Shown in pieces: positions 25,507-34,699 of a stretch of DNA of 64,000 nucleotides. The notes under the pieces are model-generated. The model was not told the DNA's origin. It made no database searches and worked only from the letters and a program-made list of their open reading frames with translations. Each line of letters starts with the position of its first letter. Position 1 is the stretch's first letter. The stretch is from Jannaschia pagri (GTDB lineage Bacteria; Pseudomonadota; Alphaproteobacteria; Rhodobacterales; Rhodobacteraceae), in assembly GCF_019655435.1 (NCBI RefSeq), contig NZ_BPFH01000003.1, positions 434,001 through 498,000 on the forward strand, read 5' to 3'. A program made the translations under genes and the position numbers.

Positions 25507-26767
25507 ATCGCGCGTCTGCGAAAACGTCGGTTCCATCCAGACCGGGGACCTGGACCAGGGCGCTGACCGGATCGTCCTGCCGCGCCGCGTCTTGCAAGGC
25601 GTCGGCCAGCGGGTCGCTGATTCCTTCGGCGGTGCGTAGATAGCGCAGCCAGGCGGCGGTGGCCTGTGCATGGGCGGTGACGTCTCCGCCAACGGGCAGC
25701 AGGTCTCGGACAGGGGCGAAGATGCGTTGGGGCATCTTTTGACTGCCATCCATGGCGATTTGTAGACAGCGGTGGTCGATGGTCGGATTGGCGAAGCGGT
25801 CGATCAGGGCACGGGCATAGGCCGACGTATCGAGTGTCGCGGGCAGGGTCCGCGCGGCCGCATCCATAACGGCCCTGACGCGGGGCATCAGGGCCCGGTC
25901 GGCCATGACATCGCGCACATAGGCATGGCCTGCCAGGGCCCCCATGTAGGCGATGGCTGAATGCGCCCCGTTCAGCATCCGCAGTTTCATCATTTCATAG
26001 GGAGCAACCTCTGCCACGACCTCCGCCCCGACGGCCTGCCAGTCGGGGATGGGGCCTGCGAAACGGTCCTCGATCACCCATTGGGTAAACGGCTCCGTTT
26101 CAACCGCCAGGGGGTCGGTCCGTCCGGTCTCGGTGCGGACCAGTTCCAGGGTCGCATCGCTCGTGGCCGGGGTGATTCGGTCCACCATGGTGTTGGGAAA
26201 GGTGCAGGTCTGGGTGATCCAGGCCCGCAAATCCGGGTGTGCTCGGGCCGCCGTCAGGTGGATCAGGCGTTCCAACACCCGCCCATTATCGGGCAGATTG
26301 TCGCAGCTGATGATCGTAAGCGGGCCTGCGTCCGCGGCCTTCCGGGCGGCTAGGCCCAACAGAAGGGTCCCGATCAGGCCCCTTGGCGCCTCTGGGGTGG
26401 CTAAGTCATGGGCCATTGTCGGATGGGTGTGGTCCGGCCCGCCCGTCGCGCGGTCCAATCCATATCCTTTTTCGGTGACGGTGATCGTGACGACCTGGAC
26501 CGCTGGATCGGCCAACCGTTCGACGATGGGGGCGGCGCCGCGCGACAGGGCATGGCCGCGCTCGATCACGTCGATCTGGCGCAGGGTCGGGCCGTCGGGC
26601 GCACGGGTGACGAGGGTGTAGCTTGGGTGGGTTTCAATCGCATCGGCGAGGCTGGGGTCGCGCATGGACACCGCCTCGATCCGCCACCCGCCGGCATCCT
26701 CGGTATAGACAGCCTGGTGTGCTCGGTGAAACGCGCCAAGGCCGAAGTGCAGGATCGTCGGCTTCAT
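25478..26767 (-). CDS. uxuB: Fructuronate reductase / mannitol dehydrogenase family
   Basis: 429 residues. The family start is HFGLGAFHRAHQAVY (NAD binding), and the catalytic block is KLRMLNGAHSAIAYMG near residue 259, with the K-x4-N-x2-H set. The mannitol dehydrogenase family includes fructuronate, altronate and polyol enzymes. Here the gene follows uxaC and uxuA with a four-base overlap, which fits fructuronate reduction to mannonate with NADH. Its 3' end carries the terminator stem of the convergent gene. Confidence 0.88.
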   Translation of the reverse strand: MKPTILHFGLGAFHRAHQAVYTEDAGGWRIEAVSMRDPSLADAIETHPSYTLVTRAPDGPTLRQIDVIERGHALSRGAAPIVERLADPAVQVVTITVTEKGYGLDRATGGPDHTHPTMAHDLATPEAPRGLIGTLLLGLAARKAADAGPLTIISCDNLPDNGRVLERLIHLTAARAHPDLRAWITQTCTFPNTMVDRITPATSDATLELVRTETGRTDPLAVETEPFTQWVIEDRFAGPIPDWQAVGAEVVAEVAPYEMMKLRMLNGAHSAIAYMGALAGHAYVRDVMADRALMPRVRAVMDAAARTLPATLDTSAYARALIDRFANPTIDHRCLQIAMDGSQKMPQRIFAPVRDLLPVGGDVTAHAQATAAWLRYLRTAEGISDPLADALQDAARQDDPVSALVQVPGLDGTDVFADARWKKAVRQAL

Positions 26768-27921
26768 ACCAGTGCCGCCATGGCGCCGCGCAGCTCCGCC
26801 AACCCGCGCAGGCGCCCTATCGCGGGATAGCCCGGAGCGGTGTCGCGGGTGTGGTCGTCCAGGATCATCTGGCCGTGGTCGGGGCGCATGGGGATTTGGG
26901 CATCCTCGCGCCCAGCGGCGGCACGCCGGGCCTGCTCGGCCAGCAGGGCGCGGATCACGGCGATCATGTCGGTGGAGCCCTCCAGATGCGCATCCTCAAA
27001 GAAAGAGGTCGGAATGGTCTCGGCCTCGCGCCGGACATTGCGCAGGTGGGCGAAGTGGATGTGCGGCCCGAGCCGCTGGGCCATGCCTGGCAGGTCAACA
27101 TCGGGCCGGGCGCCCAGGCTGCCGGTGCAGAATGTGATGCCGTTCGCGGGCGACGGCGCGGCGGCCAGCAGCGACAGGTAATCGGCCTCGGTTGAGACGA
27201 TTCGGGGCAGGCCGAACAGCGGCCAGGGCGGGTCGTCGGGGTGGCAGCACAGGCGCATGCCGAGGTCTTCGGCTACAGGGACCACGGACTGGAGGAAGGC
27301 GGCGAGATTGGCGCGCAATCCGTCCTCGCCCACATCGGCATAGGTCATCAGTTGGGTGCGGAAACTGTCCAGGGTCCAAGCCTCCATCGCGCCGGGCAGA
27401 CCTGCGAGGATGGTGGCGGTCAGGCGGTCAGGGTCGATGCCGCGGGTCATAGCGGCCTCGGTGACCTCTGGCGCATAGGTCCCGTCTCGGCCCAGCACGC
27501 GCAGGTCGAAGGCCGCGAAATCCACCAAGTCGAACCGCAGGGCGCGCGCGCCGTCAGGGCGGGGCCAGGCGAGGTCGGTGCGCGTCCAATCCAGGATCGG
27601 CATGAAGTTGTAGCAGATGGTCCGCAGCCCGGCGGCGTGACAGGCCCGCAGGCTATTAATCCAGGTGTCTGTATCTGCTTTGGCCTTGGGCCCGCCGGTC
27701 TTGATGGCCTCGGTCACGGGCAGGCTTTCGACCACGTCCCATGTCATACCCGCCGCTTCGATCTGCGCTTTGCGGGCCAGCAATGTCTCCACGGGCCATT
27801 CGGTGCCGGGCGGCAGATCGTAGAGCGCCGTCACGATCCCCTCGACCCCCGCTTGTCGAATGTAGCGGAGTGGGATGGCGTCCGAGGGGCCGAACCAGCG
27901 CCAAGTCTGTCGCATCATCAT
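26764..27921 (-). CDS. uxuA: Mannonate dehydratase
   Basis: 385 residues. The ATG at 27921 overlaps the uxaC stop (ATGA), and the long open frame upstream is only the shadow of uxaC. TIM-barrel UxuA features are RQTWRWFGPSDAIPLRYIRQ at the start, the metal-binding block LCCHPDDPPWPLFGLPRI near residue 225 and HFAHLRNVRR near 295. It dehydrates D-mannonate to 2-keto-3-deoxygluconate in the cytoplasm. KdgK/KdgA for the last steps are not in the window. Confidence 0.94.
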   Translation of the reverse strand: MMMRQTWRWFGPSDAIPLRYIRQAGVEGIVTALYDLPPGTEWPVETLLARKAQIEAAGMTWDVVESLPVTEAIKTGGPKAKADTDTWINSLRACHAAGLRTICYNFMPILDWTRTDLAWPRPDGARALRFDLVDFAAFDLRVLGRDGTYAPEVTEAAMTRGIDPDRLTATILAGLPGAMEAWTLDSFRTQLMTYADVGEDGLRANLAAFLQSVVPVAEDLGMRLCCHPDDPPWPLFGLPRIVSTEADYLSLLAAAPSPANGITFCTGSLGARPDVDLPGMAQRLGPHIHFAHLRNVRREAETIPTSFFEDAHLEGSTDMIAVIRALLAEQARRAAAGREDAQIPMRPDHGQMILDDHTRDTAPGYPAIGRLRGLAELRGAMAALV

Positions 27922-29312
27922 AGGGTGTACGCCTTTCGCGCGAGGCCCCCTGCCAGGTCGATGGCTAGGCGCGCGGCCTCCTCTTCCGACAGGCGGTGGG
28001 TGACGACCTGCTGCGCCAAGAACGTGCAATCGACGCGCCGGGCCATGTCGTGGCGCGCCGGGATGGAGCAGAGCGCACGCGTGTCGTCGTTGAACCCAGC
28101 GGTATTCGCGAAGCCCGCCGTTTCGGTCACCCTTTCGCGGTAGCGGAGCATCCCCTCGGGGCTGTCGTGGAACCACCACGGCGGGCCGAGCTTGAGGCAG
28201 GGATAGGCCCCGGCCAGGGGGGCGAGTTCGCGGGCATAGGTCGTCTCATCCAGTGTAAACAGGATCAGGGTCAGACGTGGGTCCAGGCCCACAGCGTTTA
28301 GGAGCGGCCCAAGCCCCCCCACCCAATCGGTGCGGGCGGGAATGTCGAAGCCCCGGTCGCGGCCATAGGCGCGGTGGACCTGGGTGGAATGGTTACGACT
28401 GGACCCCGCGTGGAGCTGCATGACCAGGCCGTCATCCAGGGACATGCGCGCCATCTCGGTCAGCATCTGGGCGCGGAAGGCCTCGGCGTCTTGGGCGCTG
28501 GCTGCGCCTCGGGTGACGCGGTCGAAAAGGGCGGTGGCCTCCGCCTCGGGCAGGTCGAGGGTGGCCGCCGTGGGGTGGCCGTGATCCGTGGCCGTGGCGC
28601 CCATGGCGATGAAATAGGCCCGGCGTTTGCGATGGGCCTCCAGGTATCCTTGCCAGGTGGTCGTGTCGCAGCCCGTCAGCGCGCCGAGGGTGTCTACGTT
28701 GGCGGCGAAGCCCTCGAATGCGGGATCAACGCAGGCGTCGGGTCGGTAGGTCGGCACGACCCGGCCCGTCCAGTCGCTGTCCTGTACCGTTTGGTGGTGG
28801 GCCAGGTCGTCCAGCGCGCTGTCGGTCGTTGCGATCACCTCGATGTTGAACCGGTCATAGAGCGCCCGGGGGCGGAACGCTGGGGTTGCCAGCGCCTCAC
28901 CGATGGTGTCGTAGAAGGTGTCGGCCGTGGCGTCAGTCAGTCGTTGGGTCAAGCCGAAGACCGTTTGAAACGCGTGATCCAGCCAGAGCCGCGACGGCGT
29001 GGCGGCAAACAGATGGTAATGGGCGGCAAAGGTCCGCCAGACCGCGCGCGGGTCGGCCTTGGCGCCGATGCCGAGCGCCTCGAACGGCACGCCCTGGCTG
29101 ACCAACATGCGCACGACATAATGGTCGGGGATCACGAACAGATCCGCCGCGTTGGTAAAGGCCGGGTTTTCGCCCCACCAGGCCGGGTCCGTGTGCCCAT
29201 GGGGGGAGACGATCGGCAGTGTCTCGACCGTTTGAAACAGATCGCGCGCCAGACGTCGGGTCGTCGGATCGGTTGGGAACAGGCGGTCAGGGTGGAGCGT
29301 GGCGTCAGTCAT
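27918..29312 (-). CDS. uxaC: Glucuronate/galacturonate isomerase
   Basis: 464 residues, standard length for UxaC. Conserved blocks include PIVSPHGHTDPAWWGENP near residue 33 (metal His pair), FGLTQRLTDATADTFYD near 118, and LKLGPPWWFHDSPEGMLRYR near 370. It isomerises glucuronate to fructuronate, the first step of the uxaC-uxuB-uxuA route encoded in order downstream. A 73-bp gap separates it from the methyltransferase gene upstream on the same strand. Confidence 0.95.
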   Translation of the reverse strand: MTDATLHPDRLFPTDPTTRRLARDLFQTVETLPIVSPHGHTDPAWWGENPAFTNAADLFVIPDHYVVRMLVSQGVPFEALGIGAKADPRAVWRTFAAHYHLFAATPSRLWLDHAFQTVFGLTQRLTDATADTFYDTIGEALATPAFRPRALYDRFNIEVIATTDSALDDLAHHQTVQDSDWTGRVVPTYRPDACVDPAFEGFAANVDTLGALTGCDTTTWQGYLEAHRKRRAYFIAMGATATDHGHPTAATLDLPEAEATALFDRVTRGAASAQDAEAFRAQMLTEMARMSLDDGLVMQLHAGSSRNHSTQVHRAYGRDRGFDIPARTDWVGGLGPLLNAVGLDPRLTLILFTLDETTYARELAPLAGAYPCLKLGPPWWFHDSPEGMLRYRERVTETAGFANTAGFNDDTRALCSIPARHDMARRVDCTFLAQQVVTHRLSEEEAARLAIDLAGGLARKAYTL

Positions 29313-29385
29313 GGGATGGGCTTAGCAGGAAAGGACTGGGGCGAGGCAAGGGCCTTGCGGGTTCGTGTCGCCCGCCCATCGTGGC

Positions 29386-29982
29386 TTAGGGATCCCGCTG
29401 GGCCAGCCAGACGGTGGCGCCGCCGCAAGTTGGGTCCTCTGACCGGTGGTCACAAAGAGTGAACCCAGCGTCGCGGAGCAGGTTGCGATAGGTCCCGGGC
29501 GCGAGGCTCGCGTGGTAGAGCGGCTGACCTTCGAGGGTGCCATAGGACTCCCCGGCCGTGTGGCCTGTCGTGAACAGCAATGGCGCGCCAGGTTTGGCCA
29601 ATGACGCCAGCTGCGCGAACAGGGTGCGCTGCGCCGGGTCGGTCAGGTGAAACAGGCTGTGCCAGAGCAGGAGACCATCCGCCGGGGGCAGGGGCGGCAG
29701 GGCGCGCAGGTCCGCGGTGTGCCAAGTGTGCTCGGAGAAACGGGCGCTGGCGCGGGCGATAATGGCGGGCGCCCCGTCCACACCGGTGACGCGGCACCCC
29801 GCGTCGATCAGATAAGCGGCCATGGGGACACCGGTGCCGCATCCGAGGTCGAGGACGTTTGGGCCGGGCAGCCGCGTCCGAAAGGCGTCGAGCCAGGGAC
29901 GCTCGAACAGGTCTTGGCGGCGCGCGGCGGCGAAGGCTCCGGCGTGGCGGTCATAGAGGGAGATGACCTCCGGTTCAGCCAT
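29386..29982 (-). CDS. Class I SAM-dependent methyltransferase
   Basis: 198 residues. Motif I VLDLGCGTGVP is near residue 43, with the acidic end of strand 2 in VTGVDGAP near 65 and the motif IV region DGLLLWHSLFHLTD near 100. The start overlaps the end of the reductive dehalogenase-like gene by eight bases, so translation is coupled. No substrate clue. A small-molecule or thiol methyltransferase is most likely by size and fold. Confidence 0.85.
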   Translation of the reverse strand: MAEPEVISLYDRHAGAFAAARRQDLFERPWLDAFRTRLPGPNVLDLGCGTGVPMAAYLIDAGCRVTGVDGAPAIIARASARFSEHTWHTADLRALPPLPPADGLLLWHSLFHLTDPAQRTLFAQLASLAKPGAPLLFTTGHTAGESYGTLEGQPLYHASLAPGTYRNLLRDAGFTLCDHRSEDPTCGGATVWLAQRDP

Positions 29983-32900
29983 GTTTTGGCAGGTCGATGT
30001 CGATCACGCCACCGGGCTCGGCGGCGCGGCTACGGCAGAGGATCATGCGGGTCTCGCGTTGGGCCTTGGACAAGACGAAATCCCGGTGTTCGACCGCGCC
30101 CGATGTGACGCCGCAGGCGCAGACGCCGCAGAGGCCATCGGCGCATTTCACATCGACCTTCACGCCCGCCCGCAGCAACGCATCGGTGGCGGGTTCTTCC
30201 GCGTCGACCAGGATCTCGCGCCCATCGGTCAGGCGCAGGCGGAAGCTGTAATTGTCGTACTCTGGTTCTTCGGGGACGGAGAAATACTCCAGGTGCTGGG
30301 CGTCCTCTGGGTAGCCACCCGCTGCTGCGGCGGCGAGAACGGCGGACATGTAGCGATCTGGCCCGCAGGTATAGACGTGGTGCCCGGGGCGCCATTGGCC
30401 GAGGATGGCGTGCAGGTCCGCGCGGGTGCCTTCGTCGCTGACGTGCAGGTGGACGGCCTCGGCCCAGGGCATGGCAGCCAGGTCGTCGATGTAACCGGCC
30501 TGGGTGCGCGAGGGGACGGAGTAGTGGAGCGCGAAGGGCCGTCCAAGGGCGTGCAAGCGGTGGGCCATGGCGATCATAGGGGTGACCCCGATGCCGCCGC
30601 CCATCAGGTGGGTCATGGTGGCGTCTTCGACCAGGGGAAAGTGATTTACGGGCGGTGCGATGAACACCCGGCGGCCCGGCGTGAAGATCCGATGCAGCAG
30701 CTTGGAGCCCCCGCGCCCTGCGTCCTCGCGCAGGACACCGATCTGATAGCGGCTACGGTCGGCGGGGTCGCCGGACATGGAGTATTGCCGCAGGTATTCA
30801 GGGGCCACCACGATGTCGAGGTGGGCGCCTGCGGTCCAGGCGGGCAGGGGGCCGCCGTCCATGGCCTCGAACTCGTATTTGGTCACATCCGCTGACATGG
30901 CCTCTGCCTTGGCGACGCGCACGGGAATGACCGGGCTGTCGCGGTCGGCGGTGTAGCGGTGGACATGGCTCTCGTCCCCCGCTGCGATGCGGACGCGGTA
31001 GTCTTCGGGGGAGAGCATGGCGCCATAGGCCGCGATCCCCGCCTCCCTGTCCATGGGGTCAGGATAGGGATGTGGATGGGCGGCGAGCGGCGCAGGATAG
31101 ACGGCGAGGGTCTGATCCTCGTGCCGCAGGTCGAGGTCCGGTTGAATGTCGCGTGCGTTCACCGGATGGCGGGTGGGGCGATAGGCACCGTCCTCCGACA
31201 GCTCCAGATCCCACCACCATTTCTTGACCGGATTGAGGTTTCCGCGCCCCATCTTGTCGTCCAGCTTGGCCAAGATCGGCGCCGCCTGGGGCAGGTTCAT
31301 CGCGGCCCAACGGATCGGCGCCTCGGCAAACAGCCCCTCCAGGTTCCAGGGGCAGGTCTTCATACAGCGCCCACACATGGCGCCGCCTTCGGTCGAGACG
31401 CGGTAGGTGGCGCATTTCTGGCTGTCGGATTTCCAGATCTCATAGCCATTGAACATGCGCTTCGGCCCGGCGGTGATCGCGCCGGAGGGGCATTCGCGGG
31501 CGCATTTGTTGCAGGTCTCGCAGAAGCGTTGCAGGCCGAAGTCGATGGGTTTGTCGTGGGCCAGCGGCATGTCGGTGGTGACCACACCTGATTTCAGGCG
31601 GGGGCCGAGGAAGGGGTTCAGGATGACCTCTCCGATCCGGCTGACCTCGCCCAGGCCGGACAGCAGCAATAGGGGCGGTTGCAGGACCTCACCGTCGATG
31701 ACCGTATGGGCCTTGGCCTTGTAGCCAAGCGATCGGATCAGCCGCGCGACGACCCCGCCCAGGAGGGAAAACCGCAGATAGGCGCGCATGGACTGGGCGA
31801 CGCTGATCCAGTCGTCGCCCGAGGCGCCCTCCATCGTCTCGTAGCCCTGGTCCACGATCATGCTGATCGCTTGGTCGTGGGGCGGGTCGATGGGGGTGCC
31901 GGTGGCGTCGTGGCTATACCAGGCCCAATCGGGGCAGCGGCTGAGACCTACGGCGTCCACTCCGAGCCAATAGGCGGCGGCCTTCACGTTGGCGGCGTTC
32001 TGTGTCGGGTCGGTTGGGCGCGGTCCCGGATCGCTGTCGCCGTCTTGCAGCAGGGTGAAAGCGCCTAGCATCCGCCGCTGGGCCGAGGACGTGGCCGCCT
32101 TGCGCACGTAGTAGCCGCCGGTCGCCTTGGCCTGAACTGCTTTGCCCATGTCCCCGAATTGGATGCGCGCAAACAGATCGGCGCGCTTTGGCACGCGCGG
32201 GACGCGGGGTTCGTCGATATAGGTCGTCGGGCTGTCCACACGCTTGAGCGTCTCGAACGGATGGGGGCCAAGGTGATAGTCCCGCCGCTCGAACGGGTTG
32301 CGGTTCAGCCCCGAGCGGCGGCTGCCCATCCCGAGCCACCAGCGCGCATCGAAGGGCTGTGTCGTCGCCAAGGGGGCGTCGTGGGCCATCTCGAAGGTCG
32401 TGGTGACGGCGGCAATGCCGAAGCGTTGGCCCAGGAACGGGGTCACGACCTTACCATCGTTCAGGGTCAGCACCCCCGCCGCTACGCCCAATTTATGGAG
32501 GTCCACATCCGTGGACGTCTGGGTATGGGCCACGGCATCAAACCCCATGAGCCGCAGGTAGGTGGCCAGGATCACCGCCGTTTCCGCAGCGCGCAGGCAG
32601 GCACGATGGGCGCAGGCGTCTCGAATCCAGTCGCTGCCCGGCTCATCCGCGCGCGGGGGGCGGGGCTTCTCATCCAGGACCACAATGGCGTGGCCATGGC
32701 CCTCAATGCCCGAAGGCGGCGCATCCATCTGATCCCGGAGGTCAGCCATGATCGCGTCGATGCCCGAAGCCAGGGTCTTCGTTTGTCGTGTGCGGAGGGC
32801 TTGGGCCAGGGCGTCAATGCCGGGATTGCGCAGGGGCGTGTTGAGGTGGGCTGTACGTGGGACGGGCCCGATGCCCATCAGCGCAGCGTCGTTGAAGTAG

Positions 32901-33160
32901 CCAAAGGCCTTGAGGTGCTGGGCACGTTCCACCGGATCGTCGGGCACTTCGGACGGGACACCATTCACCAGGCCGTCGCGGATCGCATCCATGGTTGCCT
33001 GGTATTCGTCCATGGCACGGACAATCGGCCCGCCCGTGTCAAACGCCAGTGGGTCCGGCGGCGGCACCGCGCCGAGATCCGGCATCGGACCCCGCCGCAA
33101 TCGATCCAACGGAAAGGGACCAAGGTGGACCGCACGATCCTTGGTGGAGAAGACTTGCAT
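29975..33160 (-). CDS. Self-sufficient reductive dehalogenase fused to a flavin/[2Fe-2S] reductase
   Basis: 1061 residues from the ATG at 33160; an ATG at 33232 would add 24 uncharacteristic residues. In order: an N-terminal region (about 200-260) that repeats the cobalamin-core fold, the core (about 400-540, with YSHDATG near 415 and a GYKAKAHT stretch), and two [4Fe-4S] motifs (CETCNKCARECP near 545; a Cys, then CGRCMKTCPW near 595). A ferredoxin-reductase-type FAD/NAD(P)H module follows (RQYSMSGDPADRSRYQIGV near 795, GGIGVTPM near 855, CGPDRYM near 930) and a plant-type [2Fe-2S] domain (CADGLCGVCACG near 1005, last Cys near 1038). There is no Tat signal or membrane anchor partner. This matches the NAD(P)H-driven catabolic dehalogenases of the BhbA/NpRdhA group, active in aerobes. 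The substrate is likely a brominated phenolic (family knowledge). Confidence 0.9.
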   Translation of the reverse strand: MQVFSTKDRAVHLGPFPLDRLRRGPMPDLGAVPPPDPLAFDTGGPIVRAMDEYQATMDAIRDGLVNGVPSEVPDDPVERAQHLKAFGYFNDAALMGIGPVPRTAHLNTPLRNPGIDALAQALRTRQTKTLASGIDAIMADLRDQMDAPPSGIEGHGHAIVVLDEKPRPPRADEPGSDWIRDACAHRACLRAAETAVILATYLRLMGFDAVAHTQTSTDVDLHKLGVAAGVLTLNDGKVVTPFLGQRFGIAAVTTTFEMAHDAPLATTQPFDARWWLGMGSRRSGLNRNPFERRDYHLGPHPFETLKRVDSPTTYIDEPRVPRVPKRADLFARIQFGDMGKAVQAKATGGYYVRKAATSSAQRRMLGAFTLLQDGDSDPGPRPTDPTQNAANVKAAAYWLGVDAVGLSRCPDWAWYSHDATGTPIDPPHDQAISMIVDQGYETMEGASGDDWISVAQSMRAYLRFSLLGGVVARLIRSLGYKAKAHTVIDGEVLQPPLLLLSGLGEVSRIGEVILNPFLGPRLKSGVVTTDMPLAHDKPIDFGLQRFCETCNKCARECPSGAITAGPKRMFNGYEIWKSDSQKCATYRVSTEGGAMCGRCMKTCPWNLEGLFAEAPIRWAAMNLPQAAPILAKLDDKMGRGNLNPVKKWWWDLELSEDGAYRPTRHPVNARDIQPDLDLRHEDQTLAVYPAPLAAHPHPYPDPMDREAGIAAYGAMLSPEDYRVRIAAGDESHVHRYTADRDSPVIPVRVAKAEAMSADVTKYEFEAMDGGPLPAWTAGAHLDIVVAPEYLRQYSMSGDPADRSRYQIGVLREDAGRGGSKLLHRIFTPGRRVFIAPPVNHFPLVEDATMTHLMGGGIGVTPMIAMAHRLHALGRPFALHYSVPSRTQAGYIDDLAAMPWAEAVHLHVSDEGTRADLHAILGQWRPGHHVYTCGPDRYMSAVLAAAAAGGYPEDAQHLEYFSVPEEPEYDNYSFRLRLTDGREILVDAEEPATDALLRAGVKVDVKCADGLCGVCACGVTSGAVEHRDFVLSKAQRETRMILCRSRAAEPGGVIDIDLPKHG

Positions 33161-33362
33161 CGGAGCATCAAGCGCAGCCCCGCGCCCGGATCGCAAGCAC
33201 GGATGACAGCGCAATTTCGTATCGAATGCCACGCAGTTGGGCTGGAACCGTTAGGGTTTCATTAAGGCACGAGGACTACGCCAGAGAGCGCCAAGAATGG
33301 CAGATCGGGGATGATCCCGAACGGCAGAATGTCGCGAAGTCCGCGATTGTGGACGCTCACAT

Positions 33363-33377
33363 GCCTGCGAAGCAGGC
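33363..33377 (+). promoter_or_regulatory. Hairpin in the flagellin 5' leader
   Basis: GCCTGC-GAA-GCAGGC forms a 6-bp GC stem ending 19 bases before the flagellin start, next to the AAGGA ribosome site. In Caulobacter, FlbT acts on flagellin mRNA leaders to limit translation, and flbT lies in this locus, so the hairpin is a candidate target. Confidence 0.4.
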
Positions 33378-33396
33378 GCATTCTTAAGGAACTGAA

Positions 33397-34692
33397 ATGT
33401 CCAGCATTCTGACGAACAATGGCGCAATGGTTGCGCTGCAGACCCTGCAAGGTATCAACAAAAGTCTGGGGATGACCCAGTCTGAGATTTCGACCGGTAA
33501 GTCGGTCGCCAACGCCAAGGATAACTCCGCTGTTTGGGCCATCTCCAAGCAGATGGAATCGGACGTGAAGGGCTTCAAGGCGATCTCCGAGAGCCTGTCC
33601 TTGGGTGAGTCCACTGTCACCGTGGCCCGGAACGCCGCTGAGACGGTGACGGACCTGCTGACGCAGATCAAAGGCAAGGTTGTCGCGTCCCAGGAAGAAA
33701 ACGTGGACCGTGACAAGATCCAGTCGGATCTGACGGCCCTGCGGGACCAAATCAAATCCGTGGTCGGCGCCGCTCAGTTCAACGGCCTGAACCTGCTCAA
33801 CAACACCGAAACCGAAACGGATTCGCGCAACGTCGATATCCTGTCGTCGCTGGATCGGTCCGGCTCCGGTATTGCCGCATCCAACATCAGCGTGGGCAAG
33901 CAGGATCTTGGGACTGGCGCAGCCGGCGCTGGGACAGCCAGCTCTGACGTCTCTGTCAACTCCGCCGCTGTTGCAGTTGGGGCGACCGCCGAATTTACAA
34001 CCTTTGATGGTGTCGGCGCGACCGATCAGCTCGTGGCCGGGGCCACCTTCAAGGTGACCGGCGGCGCTGGCGCAAACTTTGACGGCGATACCTCTGGCGA
34101 TGCCTATGACTTCTCGGAAGACGTCGTTTACGTCGCCCGGGACGGCGACTCGCTGACCGATGTCGTGAACAACATGGTTGAGCGTCTCAACTTCCAGGCG
34201 AAGAAAGACGGTCTAGAGATCACATTCGCAGCCAATGCAACGACTGCGGGTCAGATTGATTTCACCAATAACTATGATGAGGCGATCTCAGATTCCAACA
34301 GCGTTGTGGAGCAATCCGACAACGCTGACCTGGCCACTCTGGAAAGCGAAGCCGATGGAACCGTCGGCGGTGGCCTAGAACTGCTCGAAGACTTCGACAT
34401 CACCACCGACGATGGTGCAGCGGCTGCGCTGGAAGCGGTCGAAGGGTTGATCCAGACCTCCATCGACTCCGCCGCAGCGTTCGGCTCGGTCCAGGGACGT
34501 ATCGAGACCCAGTCCGATTTCGTGTCGAAACTGACCGACTCGCTGAAGTCGGGGATCGGTTCGCTCGTGGATGCCAACATGGAAGAGGCGTCCGCCCGCC
34601 TGCAGGCCCTTCAGGTGCAGCAGCAGTTGGCAACCCAGTCGCTGTCCATCGCCAACCAGGCGCCGCAGTCGATCCTGTCGCTGTTCCGGTAA
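33397..34692 (+). CDS. fliC: Flagellin
   Basis: 431 residues. The conserved N-terminal D0/D1 helices (SSILTNNGAMVALQTLQGIN ... NAKDNSAVWAISKQM) and C-terminal D1/D0 (QVQQQLATQSLSIANQAPQS ending in LSLFR) frame a variable middle rich in Ala, Thr and Asp (about residues 150-320). AAGGA precedes the ATG. It is exported through the flagellar type III apparatus and polymerises into the filament. It is divergent from the dehalogenase gene and followed by a strong hairpin, then flaF and flbT. Confidence 0.96.
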   Translation: MSSILTNNGAMVALQTLQGINKSLGMTQSEISTGKSVANAKDNSAVWAISKQMESDVKGFKAISESLSLGESTVTVARNAAETVTDLLTQIKGKVVASQEENVDRDKIQSDLTALRDQIKSVVGAAQFNGLNLLNNTETETDSRNVDILSSLDRSGSGIAASNISVGKQDLGTGAAGAGTASSDVSVNSAAVAVGATAEFTTFDGVGATDQLVAGATFKVTGGAGANFDGDTSGDAYDFSEDVVYVARDGDSLTDVVNNMVERLNFQAKKDGLEITFAANATTAGQIDFTNNYDEAISDSNSVVEQSDNADLATLESEADGTVGGGLELLEDFDITTDDGAAAALEAVEGLIQTSIDSAAAFGSVQGRIETQSDFVSKLTDSLKSGIGSLVDANMEEASARLQALQVQQQLATQSLSIANQAPQSILSLFR

Positions 34693-34699
34693 GCAAGGA

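Noticed and set aside
27922-28179. N-terminal extension of uxuA
   Set aside because: It lies inside uxaC in another frame and is Arg/Pro-rich; the overlapping ATGA start at 27921 fits the family.
33161-33232. 24-residue extension of the dehalogenase
   Set aside because: It is Cys/Arg-rich, with no Tat or other signal and no ribosome site; the family start pattern begins at the ATG 33160.
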